Source: Leuctra nigra (Eukaryota > Arthropoda > Insecta > Plecoptera > Leuctridae). From it: a DNA stretch of 64,000 bases. The translations under genes and the position numbers were made by a program. The stretch covers positions 18,229,409 through 18,293,408 of the forward strand of contig OW203765.1 of assembly GCA_934045905.1 (NCBI GenBank). The letters run 5' to 3'. The notes beneath the pieces were generated by a model, which had not been told where the DNA came from, ran no database searches, and saw only the letters and a list, made by a program, of their open reading frames with translations. Positions 40,334 through 52,034 of this stretch are shown in pieces. Numbering within the stretch: the stretch's first letter is position 1; each line of letters begins with the position of its first letter.

Positions 40334-41244
40334 GTCGAAGAATTAACAACTCATTTATTAAATTGTTTTTGACATAATATTTGCTACAAATTCAGTTTAT
40401 TTTTTTATTGTTTATTGGATAATTATTGACATAATTATTGGCATTAGGTACCTACCGCCTAGCAATTGACTATTGCTTGATGCTAACAGTTTTTAATATT
40501 CAGAAGTTGGAATTTGGAAATGGATTTTAGAACCATGTGATGGCTGTGGATTTGAAAGGAATGAGGTTATGTTAGTCTAGACTAGGCTGTTATTAGTTCG
40601 CTTCATTTTATTTTAATACCTTGTGTTCTTTACAATGCTGTAATATTTACAGTATAGACAATATTCATAACATTATTGTAGTACACACTACATTGTAGCA
40701 GGTAAATTGAACAATAAAACCAACTTCCTAGCTTCATTACTAACTACAATGAAACTAGTTCGCCTTCTTCTCGCTAGAGGCGTTTGAGTTCATCAACACA
40801 GAACGACGGAAATAAGCTGGTTTTTACCCTCAACGACTTTTCCATACACGTCATTGGAAATTTCCCGCCATTATACGACTTTTTATATTTTAACAACCTC
40901 CCTTTATTTGGATATCCTTTTGCCTTTGGTACGGAATATGTGTAGTAACAGGACCCAGAGGGGAACAATAAAAACAAACTTCATGTGTATAGGGAAAAAA
41001 GGAAAAGTTTTCAGTGTTGATTTAGGACCCAACTCTTCACTGGCCCAGTTTGTGTAGCATATCCAGATAGCTTTTGTAACTTGTAAGAGGGCCTTAAATT
41101 ATTTGAGTCACAGTTTGACTAATTTTGCTTTCCCAATTAATTCATTCTGCCAAATTCAACTGTTTAACAAAGCTAAAATATTCATATTACCTCTACCTAC
41201 AACTTTTCGGATATAGTAACTGGGAAAAGTATTTTTAAACAGCT

Positions 41245-41372
41245 GGGGTGGGATTACATAAAATGAGAACTACCTTGTCACGGTGACAAGCTTCTCATCT
41301 CAATGTTATTCACGGCCTTCTAGGGTCTTGTCACCGTGACAAGGAAGTTATCATTTTATGTGATCGCACCCC
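41245..41372. mobile_element. Short palindromic MITE
   Basis: GGGGTGGGATTACATAAAAT at the left and its inverse ATTTTATGTGATCGCACCCC at the right. Both arms contain CCTTGTCACGGTGACAAG, itself nearly palindromic. 128 bp with about 45-bp arms. No TSD resolved. Confidence 0.8.
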
Positions 41373-43784
41373 TGATGATAATCCTGTCATAATAATAGGA
41401 ACGCAAATTGTTTTATGAGCTTAATTAAGAACTAGGAAAACACTAGGAAAACAGGCGACATTTCTATAATTATCTCGATAAGTATTGGCAATATTTATCT
41501 GTTCATGCCATAACAACAGCCAATACGCTCTGTTTAAAATATTTAATCCTGATATTGTGAAACACAATTGTGTAGGTATTAGATTTTGAGTAAATGCGAA
41601 AACAAAATATAATGGGGGAGCTTCCAAACTCCACGGCGAAAGTGGTTTTAAAATATCTCTCGAGTAAATATCCCCGTCCGTTTCCTGCTTTCCCTCGCTC
41701 GTCACTTGAACGTCGGGACGCATCCCTGGAGTGCGTCTGGATGCGTCGGGCTGCTGTGAGGGGAGATAAAGGGGAGGTCAGCTCAGAGGTCACAGCAGAG
41801 TGGATTGCTCACACACGGCCTCTGTGCGCGCTAGGGGAGACGAGCAATCACATTAGTTCCATGCACGGCCTTCTTGGTGCTTCAATCGTCGCCTTATCCA
41901 CGGCCTTCTTGCGCTTCAGTCTTTGTGTTTTGTCACGTGGAGAAACATCAGTCGCGTTTAGGAAGTCGTTTAGGAGGTCGAAATCTTAGAGACCAAATGG
42001 TTAAACCAGAAAACATGTTGTCTCAGATTGTCTTTAGTAAACGTTATTTTTAAATTTGCCGCGGAAATGTCAGCCAATCAAAGGCAAGTATGAGTCGCGA
42101 TGGTGGCGCAGCTCTACGGTAGAGTTTGGCGTTGGTGACGATGATGATATTGGCCGCCGAGCAACCATCTCTAAGCAACCATAGAGCGACGTTAGGGACA
42201 TTTCATATTTTTCTAGATGTTTTACGCCGTTTTAACTGTATACTGATGCCAATTTGCATCTATATGTGTTTGGTACTCTATATCATACAAAAGTTGTAAA
42301 TAAACGGCAATTTTAAAGCTAAGTAGCTAAGAATTGGAGCCATGTTTTATAGCAATTCATACAAAATTCTAAGAAATATACCTTAATTGTGTGGATTCTA
42401 TTCCCCTTCTCTTGTGAAACAAAATTATACGTTTGCAGCTAGATTTTTTTTTATAAGCTTATGCTAAAATATTTGTTTATTTTTTGGAAAAATCACAGTC
42501 ACGGCAAACTGAAAATAAATAATCTCTGATGTGTTTCGTACCCACGCCCCCTGAATTGCCGGAGAAAAAAATTGTAATTCAAATCATAATAATTTAAAAT
42601 CTTTCAACATTTTGGTCTGCGTATCTTCTACTTGCCTATACATGTAGGCAACTACGTCACAAGTTACGCACATCAACCTCCTCCTGACATTGATGTTGGT
42701 GTTCTGCAGTGATTGTATCGCCACGTGGGCCAGGAAGTAATAATTCATGTGAAAACTGACCCACATTTCACTCCGCACAACACTCTCTTGACAGCTGTCA
42801 ATCATACGTGATTGATTCGTACAATCTCCGATTGATCGCCGGCAATAAAGTAGCCTAGAAGCCGTGAGATAAATCACGAATAGCTGACAACATCGGTCAA
42901 GGATTACTGATTTTTACTAATTACGAGAAAAAAATTGGGCGTACATACTATTTATCGATTGCATGATTCTTTACCGTTGACTATTGGTATGCATCATAAG
43001 GATAGTTGAGATCTTCCGACTTTTCAATCCCTAAAAAAGCTTTTATAATTTGTATAGGTTATTATTACAGTTTTAAGAGAGCGTCTCCACTCGAAACTTA
43101 TGGCTCGAATCTCTGACGTTTTGGTCTGTCGTTTGTTCTTTACGCATTACAGGTCAAACGAAATAACGGATCGGGCCAATTTTTTCACAAAAGATTCATA
43201 ACTTTTCTGATTGGATACCTATTGATTTCTAGCAAGATTGGCCCATTGGTTTAGCCGGAAAATTAATGTGTGTATAGTTTAGCAGTTATAGGTATCGTAG
43301 CAACGAATTCTAAATGTTTATACAATACCTATAAGGACCATGATCACTCAAAATGATCGCTTCTGTAGTACCTCCACGAGTTATATCAGAAGATTGTGAA
43401 ATTTGTTTCGCGTTTTTTTGCTCCCATTGACCTGACATTGAAAAGATAGAAACAAAAAACGGAATTATTTTCCAATATCTCCCGTGTTAAAGTTTTGTTA
43501 ACTTATCCATGTTGTCCTTAATATCCTTCCTTCATGATTCTCAACGTTCCATAAGTTTCGAATATCCCCCATCGATCCACCGCCGTCTTATCTTCCTCTC
43601 TTTCTTCACGATGTTCTTGTAATCAGAAGGCTGTGTCTCGATCAGATGTTTGTCTGGATCGGAAGGTTCTAATTCCCATTAGTTTCATGTCACAAAGTCA
43701 ACTAATTGGTACGCAGCCAACATTGTCTACAGCTCCAGTGACATTTTGTTTATCACGACAGGGTTTGGAACCATGCAGAGGCAG
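41373..43784. other. Non-coding stretch with a GC-richer patch
   Basis: 41680-41960 is GC- and CpG-richer, with an AGGTCA-n6-AGGTCA direct repeat (41775-41792) and a 131-codon frame without recognisable similarity. 42100-42130 has GGTGGCGCAGCTCTACGGTA, like a tRNA A-box region, but no B box follows. An inverted MITE end (GATTCTATTCCCCTTCTCTT) lies at about 42387-42406. Confidence 0.4.
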
Positions 43785-43920
43785 TGATTCTGCCTCATGC
43801 TCGAAACAAGTTGCGTCTGCAAGTAGATATTTGCAGTGTCAGTATACTCAACAGCACAAGACCGTGAAATCTTATGGGCGGAATCCAGTAGACTCTGCGT
43901 ACTTGCGTCGATTAATCTTT
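43785..43920. repeat. Dispersed repeat, second copy of 14366-14520
   Basis: TGCCTCATGCTCGAAACAAG, AAGTTGCGTC, CACAAGACCGTG and TAGACTCTGCGTACTTGCGT follow the same order as in BUD31 intron 1. Confidence 0.5.
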
Positions 43921-44152
43921 TTCAATATGAGACTCATAGAAATATCAGTTGGATTGACTATTTAAAGGTTAAAGGGGAACAATGATATAAGTCACATTCG
44001 GATGAAACTGAGATAAACGAAGTTTTAACCCTTCTTACCTCTATATTCCACACAGATCGATATTTCAATGCGTTTTTCATGACTTTGTAGCAATATGTTC
44101 TAATAACCGAGGGAATATTCTGAAAGCTCATAAAAATCACTGCAATATGACG

Positions 44153-44660
44153 GCTAAAGGTCGATGCACAATTGACGCAGACGGACGACGGAGCCGGATA
44201 CGATGTTTGGGTATGAAGGCCGATGCACAATTGACGCGGACGGACGACGCGGACGGACGACGGAGACGGATACAATGTTAAAGTCGTCGTCCGTCCGCGT
44301 CCGATTGTGAACAGTCAGAGTAAATATGTCATGGTCATACCTAAACATCGTATCCGTCTCCGTCGCCCGTCCGCGTCGTCCGTCCGCGTCAATTGTGCAT
44401 CGGCCTTTAGGTATGATATATTCACTCTGGCTGTTCACAATCGGACGCGGACGGACGACGACTTTAACATTGTATCCGTCTCCGTCGTCCGTCCGCGTCG
44501 TCCGTCTGCGTCAATTGTGCATCGGCCTTTACGTCTGCGTCGTCCGTCCGCGTCCGAATTGTGAACAGCAGAGTGAATTTGTCATACCTAAACATCGTAT
44601 CCGTCTCCGTCGTTCGTCCGCGTCGTCCGTTTGCGTCAATTGTGCATGGGCCTTTAAACC
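44153..44660. repeat. Nested inverted CpG-rich repeat cluster
   Basis: Built from GACGCGGACGGACGACGGAG-type blocks and their inverse, with linkers AATTGTGCATCGGCCTTTAG and TGTTCACAATCGGACGCGGA. A segment at 44215-44343 recurs inverted at 44407-44530 with few differences, around a spacer that is itself made of the same blocks. Open frames here on both strands are by-products of the triplet-like composition. Confidence 0.8.
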
Positions 44661-46850
44661 CACTTTTTTTAAAAATGGACGTTCTTCCCCCGTACCCTTC
44701 ATTTGGCATTTAATTGACCAATTCAAGGCATGGAAATGGGTATTAAAACTATCTCCCAAAGTTCCAATAGAGTGTAATAAAAAATAAACCTTGGGTCGAT
44801 GGCCGAATTTTGGAAAAATTTGGCTCAACCGTCGGTTTCAATAACTGAGGTCCCCAGGACTGGAATGAATGTGTTTGAGTTTCAACTTCGACACTCGAAA
44901 AAAGTATATTTTGTAGCGATGAAAACTTTCTCCGAGCAGCCACGTGATCCTGCTCGTGCCAGACAGGAAGCCCCCCCCCCCCCCCCTCCTCCACTCTCCC
45001 GCTGGATCATGGACCAGGATCCATCACGCCGTAGACGTTGACGCCAGGAATGCGAGCTACAGAATATTCACGAGGAATTTAATAAAGAAATGTCTTCACA
45101 TAGTTGATCACATCTGAACCTTAACTGAACGTATAATATCATAAATATCGACAATATTCAATAATATTTTCCCGTCGGCCAATTTCAATTTGTCAAATAT
45201 CATTTTTGCATTCGATTTTAGACAAATTCCTGGATACAAATTAATTTTACTTCCCATGAATCAGTTTTTTACTGTAGTATTTTAAGTTTTTGTCTATCTG
45301 TGACTCTGATGCAGGCATTTTTCTTCTGATCGTGCTAAAATGTGGGCACCATCTGTATGGGGGACATCACTTCAATAGAATCCTACTACTGTATTTTAGT
45401 CACGGATCTTCATTTACACGATTAGACAGTTTTTACACTGCTGTAAGAAAAGAGTTCGTAGTTTTATATCACAAGAGAGAATTAATAGAATCTACACAAA
45501 ATGCTTAATTATTTTAATGTTTTTACGTTTTATAATGTCAAAACTCAATCAGAGAATTGTAACATTTCTAGAAGAACGTCAGAAAATTAAAAAAATCATT
45601 CTGATCAGAAATTTCTAAAATATCAGAGAATGTTATAAAAAGTTATCGAGGCATCCGGTGGTGACAATTTAGTGGAAGATGAAATTTCAACCCGATGAGT
45701 TGTTCGAAGTCACCAAGGCATTGCCTACAAGAAAAACAAACGTAGTGGCTAAAGAGTACTCCAGCAACGTTTAATCTTGAACAAGCGAAGAGAGGATAGA
45801 ATTGAATCTCCTTCTCCATCTCGAAGTTTGTCTTCTTGTCCAGCATCCGGACATCCGGTGGGTCAAGAGTCCACACTCGACCATCATCAGACGCAATCAA
45901 CTGTCCGCGCTCCAGACTCGGATAATATTGATAATGCAGAGACAATATCCTCTCGCTCCGCCGCTCTGATGAGAATGCAACGAGATGAAGTAATTACTTA
46001 CTCTTGATGGAGTTCAACATTCAATTCTTCTTACGGACGATATTGTTTCTGTCACAGTTATTTTATCTCGACTATGTCAGACGGAAGAATTTATAACAAA
46101 CCCTTTGATAAAAAAAATATCAGCACAGAACACTTGAAAGAAATGATATTTATTCGTTTGAACTCAGTTTTTCTGAAGGTAAACGAGTCAGACTTTCAAA
46201 TTATTATTCTTTTGCGTTGTACTTCAATCATTTTTGTAAATATTGCTTATTTAAAACTAATTGAGTTTTTTATTGTGTCAATAGCATAGCTAAGGAAGGT
46301 ATGATCTATTTGAAATTGTGAAGAAAATTAGTTGCGAAAATGTGGTTAATCATGATAAGTTTAAACTTTAAAGGTTCTAAAACTTGCTCTAAATCTCCGT
46401 TTTCCGACACTAAATTGAAGTAGTAAAACTACGTTGCAATACGAAGTTGGATCTTAAGTGAGGAAACTTTACAGCTGTATCAGTGCATAAGTTAGTTACG
46501 TACAAAACGTTTTAAGTTTTGATGAAATTCCGAGCGAGCTAACGTCTCCTGTGGACGCTTTTGGACGCTGTGGAGCTTTGTAGATCCTTCCATTTTCATT
46601 ATTTGAAAGCAAGATAGTTTTTTAGTATAATTTAAAATCGAACTCTGTTTTAAATCTAATTATGATTTTCCAGAGTGGTGGATTAGGTAAGCTTTAACAA
46701 AGGTACTTAAGCTTCGTTTTGCTTATTTTCATTGCGCGCAAAGTTATGGAACTACGTTGCATTATGAAGCGAACTTTAATGAGACTGTACTACATTTGGT
46801 GGAAAAGTGCAGACACTAACTACTACCTACTGAAACGCGTTTGTAACACT
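44661..46850. other. Non-coding stretch with MITE end and poly-C
   Basis: A poly-C run of 16 at 44971-44986. A MITE end CACAAGAGAGAATTAATAGA with ATCTACACAAAA follows at 45468-45500. Frames at 45643-45945 (-) and 46074-46289 (+) are open but show no recognisable family. Confidence 0.4.
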
Positions 46851-46854
46851 GACC

Positions 46855-46895
46855 AACCAAGAGCTTACCTGGGAGCAGAAAGCTAAAGGGAATAT
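46855..46895 (-). promoter_or_regulatory. Recursive-splice-site-like sequence (minus strand)
   Basis: On the minus strand CCCTTTAGCTTTCTGCTCCC is followed by AG|GTAAGC, with the junction between 46869 and 46868. A pyrimidine-rich acceptor fused to a donor is the form of a recursive splice site in long insect introns. No host gene is identified, so chance is possible. Confidence 0.3.
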
Positions 46896-49250
46896 TTGAT
46901 CCTGATTGGTCAAAGCTAGCCGAAACATCAAAGCGTTAATGTTGTACTTTATTCTTTATTTCGATTATGTCTCAAGCTAAAGACTTCAATATCTCTGTTT
47001 TAAACTATTTTTATGTGAAATTTTATTCTTACCCGTACATTGTACAATTCTATTCTCTTGGCGCTTAATTTCATTCAATTTTCCAGATTGTCACTCAGTG
47101 CTTCATCCGAGTTTAAATTTGTTGAGCTGAAATCTTGATCTGTTTAATCCAGTTTTGATTGAACATTTCAAGGGAAAATACGTAACAGCACTTTCATCTT
47201 CTTTTGTATTTAAATCTTATCTTAATTTATTGACTTCTGACTATTTTTAAACAGATCTTTAACATGGGTACTAATGTTATCAATGACACATTATTATTAT
47301 GTTGTATTTTTTCCATAATATGTAATCTTTAAATGTTGAAACTTGTATGTATATACTCGATCCTCGATCCTACCGCATTTTAGCTGTAAATGGATCAAAG
47401 AGAAAGTAAAGAACTAGTATGAACTATCCAGCCATGTTGTACGCTAAATTCGCAAATTTCGTTCTGAGTGTGGTTCACAGTAGACAGTACCAGAGTGTCT
47501 GTTTAGTTGCGATTCCTTGACTATAACTTGTTTTCGTGTTTCCCAAGTAGGAACATGAAACCGTATGGGTTTAGTTTTCAAGTACATACTCGTTAAAACT
47601 TGATGTAACCTTGTGACTAGGTTAAAGTAATCAAAGCACTGAGAAACGAGATGATAATAATATGGTGTGAAGGGTTAGGTTTATGGTTGTTTAATCAGAC
47701 TTGGTCGAGTTTAGTTGGAATTACGGTTTTACTTTTAAAGAATTTGGTAATTTTATATGTAGAGTGTTCATTTGAATAACCTTTCTGCTTAGATAATTGG
47801 AAGATACATTAGGCGTTTGAAAGAAAAGTAAAGTTATGTACCCTACCTATTATACATTATAATTCCATGTTAAAATATATATTTTAAATAACTATACCAA
47901 TATTTGAGATTTTCCCCGAGTGGGATTCGAACCCACCTTATCAACCAATCCACAATTCAAGAACTCATGTAACTCACTAACATACAGAAGTACTATCCAA
48001 CTCATTTTCTGGAGAAAAAAAATTGATCGTTTTCCTTCAAGTATACCCGTTTTATAACCCCTCAACGGCCATTCATGAATATCATAGTTGTAGTACTAAC
48101 TACGTCTTATTCTCAAAACAATACTGATATAAATGAAATAAAATGTCGTAGGGTTTAGCAGTTAAAAGCGCTCAAAACACAGCTTATACACAATTTTGTT
48201 TCAAGTTCTGCTTAAAGTTGTGACATCTAAGTATAGGCACTGTCTCTGTGCAACCGACAGCGTCATTCTTACTCCATGCCGACTTCCAGTCATTCAGCTG
48301 CGTAGATTGTGCGTGAAGTAATTCAATAATCTCTCACGCATTTATCTCACGCGTGATTTGAGACGCACACAGAAACTTTCCCCGGCACTTTTCCCGGCGT
48401 CGCAGCGTCAAGTAATTGAGTTTTCCAATCGAAAAGTTAACAGGTTTCACCGAGGCGTAAGGAAATTTAATTCAAGCAAGAAACAAGGTGAAAATTTTCA
48501 ATTTGACTCTAGCGTTGCCACCCCTTCAATTAACTCTGATGTAAAAAAACATCCCTTCAAATGCTGCTACGTGGGGAGCGGTGGGGGGAAGGGTGGGGAG
48601 AGGGACTCGGTACAGGCGCCGGGCTGAGAATACGTCAACAGGCGCCACTTTAAATATAAGCACGAAGTAAAAATCATTTAACACCTTAAAATAAGCTTTG
48701 CACTTATTTTTATTTCGAATGCTTGAATCTTATAATGAGTATTTGAAAATCTGTGGTTTAGGTAAGAGGAAAATTGTGTATTGTTTACGTTATTCCTGAA
48801 TAATAATTACAAATATTAAATGTAAAATAGTATTTTTCTCTCAACTAAAGTCTTGGCTGTTATATTTTCGTATATGTCGTCAACAAAATTATCATCATTG
48901 TCGTAATTTTATTTTTATGTTCTTAAATTTTATTTAAAGAAGAAATATGAAAATGCATGAGCAATGTATAAAAGGAAATTCCTATATGAGTCGTCTTGAG
49001 CGAAGAAAATATCCATTAACAAATTATTACTGTGTTTGAGAAAACTTTGAATTCTTGAAAGTTCCCTTTTTTGTTTTACAAAATACTAATTTTAATATTT
49101 GGTATAAACCCGACCGAGAATAGAGCTTTTCCGAGTTACAAAGGTTGACCTATTTTATACTTCTGAACTTTCCTTTATTATTTCCTGGTTTTATTATAGC
49201 AATTAACTACACCAGCTTAATATGTTAAACTTCAAGAGTTTGTTTTTATA
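46896..49250. other. Non-coding stretch
   Basis: Apart from the tRNA-like B-box sequence near 47916 nothing is recognised. 48240-48650 is GC-richer and ends in GTGGGGAGCGGTGGGGGGAA-type sequence. The 89-codon frame at 48358-48627 is arginine/serine-rich and unassigned. Confidence 0.4.
47905..47960 (-). repeat. tRNA-derived (SINE-like) fragment
   Basis: The minus strand gives GGTGGGTTCGAATCCCACTC then GGGGAAAATCTCAAATATTG. The T arm GTGGG-TTCGAAT-CCCAC is intact. The tail resembles the one at 51960-52020 (CTCGAGGAAAATATTTTCAT). No complete tRNA upstream. Confidence 0.5.
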
Positions 49251-49290
49251 TAATCCTAATATTTACCTTTTCTATTACAGGTGAGTAAGC
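49250..49290 (+). promoter_or_regulatory. Recursive-splice-site-like sequence (plus strand)
   Basis: CCTAATATTTACCTTTTCTA then TTACAG|GTGAGTAAG, with the junction after 49280. It combines a branch-point-like CTAAT, a pyrimidine tract, a CAG acceptor and a full consensus donor with no exon between. In insects such ratchet points mark very long introns. The surrounding 36 kb lacks recognisable exons, which fits. Confidence 0.4.
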
Positions 49291-49510
49291 TGACTTGCTT
49301 CAGACGGCGGGTATGTAATTATTAACCAATGAAAATCGTTCCTGGAAAAGTTCCTCACAATTCCACCACCTTCTTGGCAAATAACTCTAACCAACCTCGC
49401 TGCAAAGTAACGTCTTGCAGTCATGTCATGAAGCAGTTGTACCAACTCAACTACCCACCACTGCAGTCTTATCTGTATTATTCATCCCTTTACTCCTTGG
49501 AGGTCGACAC

Positions 49511-49544
49511 GCAGCCCGCAGAACACGCATGCACTGCGGGCTGC
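49511..49544. repeat. Perfect 11-bp GC hairpin
   Basis: GCAGCCCGCAG and CTGCGGGCTGC are exact inverses around a 12-nt loop (AACACGCATGCA). It stands out in the AT-rich context. No U run follows, so no Pol III end is implied. Confidence 0.7.
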
Positions 49545-49699
49545 ATTTCAACCTGGATTAGAACTGATAGACTGACATCGGGAAGCGGAAGAAAACATTT
49601 TTAATCCATGAAATACTAAGAGTAGTAGATTTAACTTGTGTTGATTAATGTCTTTTATGTCTATTGAAATAGATTTTTCCATCGCAAATGATGAAGATA

Positions 49700-50035
49700 C
49701 CTTTTGAATAAATTTGACAGATTTTCATAACAAGCTTAAAATATTAGCAAAATGTCAATTAAAATCTTCTTTAAAGTTATTGACCAATTAGTCTGAAAAT
49801 TATCAAAAATACCTCAAATGTTGGTCCCGATGACATTACAAAATTTTAAGTTGAACGATAAAAAAAAATATACTCGTGGCAGCTATGTGAAATTTTCACA
49901 CACACTAATGTCATAACATTAGTGTGTGTGTAAAATTTCAGATCGATTGGTTACGCGATGTGGCCTGGATACTAAAGGCAAAAATACAGATAGCTAACCA
50001 AAAAACACACCGCAGATAAAGAGTCATAAGATTAA
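49700..50035. mobile_element. Helitron-like element, internal fragment
   Basis: Contains the phrase TCAAATGTTGGTCCCGATGA, AAATTTTAAGTTGAACGATA, AAATTTCAGATCGATTGGTT and a C(C/A)AAAAAACACAC...AGTCATAAGA end, as in copy 3 near 34180-34290. An ACACACTAATGT/ACATTAGTGTGTGT palindrome lies at 49899-49931. Termini not found. Confidence 0.5.
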
Positions 50036-51099
50036 GAAGAGATAACCAAATAATTTCTTGATTTGTTATTGAACTTCTTCACGTACCCACAATTCTAAGC
50101 GCCAATTTTGTCAAGTTTGTTTATTACAAAAATGCAAATATCACACTAATTGTCTTACAAAACTGCCAACTGTTTGCGCTTAAATCGTGGACAGAAGTTG
50201 AGCTAACTTAAGGTGGTTTGAATAGGTCAACCCAATGAATGGAAATATCAACTTTAAACATTTGTTGCTACACATTCAGAAGCCTGATGAACTTACACAA
50301 TGTGTTATATCCAGCGGAATTTTACTGGCTTTTAAATGGAATAATTTTCAAAATTGTATTACCTCAAATTTTGGAGAAAATGCGTATTAAAACGACAAAA
50401 ATTTGTCGATTTTTCAATGAAAACGGATTTTAACAGAATCCTGTGGCTCGAATGCGCTGATTTTTTTTTTGAAGATGCATTATGATAGTCTACTGGATAT
50501 AAAAGAGTTTCATATCGATAACATCATTAGATATTAATATAATAATTGATTAGTAAGGTGTAATGCAAGTAGTATCAATTCAGGCGGCCCACTAAACAAG
50601 CTAAAATCACTTCTGCCGAATTCAGGTATATTTTCGTCGCGTTGAAGGGGACGAGAATGGGGTGAGAATGTCGCTCGGCAATTATACCTGTCAGCCAGTG
50701 ACAACCTGTTTCTAAGATTACAATCTTGCTTGAGGATGGTATCTTTTCTGAGTTTAGAAGGTTTTAGATAAGGTAAGTATTCTGTAAATTTTAATTAAAT
50801 TACATTTTATTCAAAAATAAATTATTTCGTATTGTCAATATTTTTTTAAATTATCAAGTCAGGACTAAGACTATAAATGAATAAAACACTTGTAAATTCT
50901 TAAATCTAAAACAATATACGGAGAAATCAAACATCACAAATCTTCGACACGTCGTCATTGGCTGTCTTGACTTGGAGTCTTCGCAAGAGCAGCTCGAGTA
51001 GCTGAGAAAGGACAGAGGACAGAGCTGAGCCGACAAAACAAAACAACATAATATCGATCAAAATAATCTATTAAAAAATGGTACCCACATTTGGTTTTC

Positions 51100-51332
51100 T
51101 TTTTTGCCGTCTTTGTTGCTTGTTTTTCAATCTCCTGTGAAATGTAAAGGGGCTCCCTTATTTGTCTTCCTCGATTAACCCGGGAATTAGCTATCTCGGG
51201 TAACATGCATTCGAAATAAAATTTACGCAATTTTGGCAACATTTCATTCTCCCACAGCGCAATATTCCTCTGAATGCGTATAATCTGAAACACGTAATAG
51301 GCACCTTCAGCAAATTGATTGAAATAGGTCAA
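51100..51332 (-). pseudogene. Transposon-derived coding fragment, possibly YqaJ-type nuclease tail
   Basis: The minus-strand frame reads from MTYFNQFAEG through IIRIQRNIALWENEMLPKLR to KFYFECMLPEIANSRVNRGR then QIREP. The pattern RI.R....W...M.PKL..FYF.C.LPEI......R..QIREP is familiar from the C-terminus of YqaJ/exonuclease-like proteins encoded by repeats in insect genomes; I recall it only as a pattern. About 78 residues before the frame becomes unremarkable. No start or catalytic region seen, so a broken piece. Confidence 0.4.
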
Positions 51333-51574
51333 ATTTAAAAGATTTGTTCATTCATTCAAACAATTACTGCAGAATTTTAAATGCAAATTGGTTCGGGTTT
51401 ACAACAAGCTCCCAAAAATGTCGGCAGGAAAATGATACATTTCATGGAAACAGCATATTAATTAATTCTTCACTAAGATCAGGTTACAGCACTTTGGCTA
51501 CAGTCAGGCTAGTGAAAAAGATTGTACGTATAGCCAAAATCAAAATAGTAATTTTTTTCTTACTGACCGGTCCT

Positions 51575-51834
51575 GGGGGGCAATTCTTGAGATTCACGTT
51601 TTGAAACCGTTTTACGTTTACATGTTATAAAACTGGAAACAGTTGACAACTATCGGTTAGCCTTCAACTTTTTTACGTTTTAAACAATGAAACCGTGACA
51701 CGGTTTCAAACCATTAACGTTTGCATTGTATAAAAGTTGAAAAACTTGAAGGCTAAGACCTAGTCGCCAAATTTTTAAACTTTCAAAAATAAAAACGTGA
51801 ACGGTTTGAAAACATGAATCTCAAGAATTGGCCC
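51575..51834. mobile_element. MITE, CAATTCTTGAGA family, copy 3 (long)
   Basis: GGGGGGCAATTCTTGAGATT then CACGTTTTGAAACCG at the left is mirrored by ACATGAATCTCAAGAATTGG then CCCG at the right. The middle contains a further inverted AAACCGTGACACGGTTT. A half copy continues to about 51942 (ending AACTCAAGAATTG), suggesting insertion of one copy beside another. Confidence 0.65.
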
Positions 51835-51959
51835 GTTTAAAACGTAAAAAAGTTGAAGGCTATGCAATAGTTGTCAGCTGTTTCAAGTTTTATACAATGC
51901 AAACGTAAATTGTTTGTTTCAAAACTTGAAAACTCAAGAATTGATAATAAATACCAACT

Positions 51960-52030
51960 GCAATATGAAAATATTTTCCTCGAGTGGGACTCTAACCCAC
52001 GACCTTCCGATATCCACTCAGAATCTGAGG
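51960..52030 (-). repeat. tRNA-derived (SINE-like) fragment
   Basis: The minus strand gives GATATCGGAAGGTCGTGGGT then TAGAGTCCCACTCGAGGAAA. The T arm GTGGG-TTAGAGT-CCCAC is intact and the loop carries one change from the B-box consensus. It shares its downstream tail with 47905-47960. Confidence 0.5.
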
Positions 52031-52034
52031 TTAT

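Noticed and set aside
41594..41989. 131-codon ORF in the GC-richer patch
   Set aside because: No motif or family resemblance; the opposite strand is equally open.
42100..42135. tRNA A-box-like sequence GGTGGCGCAGCTCTACGGTA
   Set aside because: No T arm, B box or acceptor pairing follows within tRNA distance.
44326..44787. 153-codon ORF of Arg/Ser/Pro repeats
   Set aside because: Generated by the CGTCCGTCC-type inverted repeat cluster; equivalent ORFs exist on both strands.
45643..45945. 100-codon minus-strand ORF
   Set aside because: Has a Cys pair and aromatic residues but nothing I can assign, and no neighbouring exon signals.
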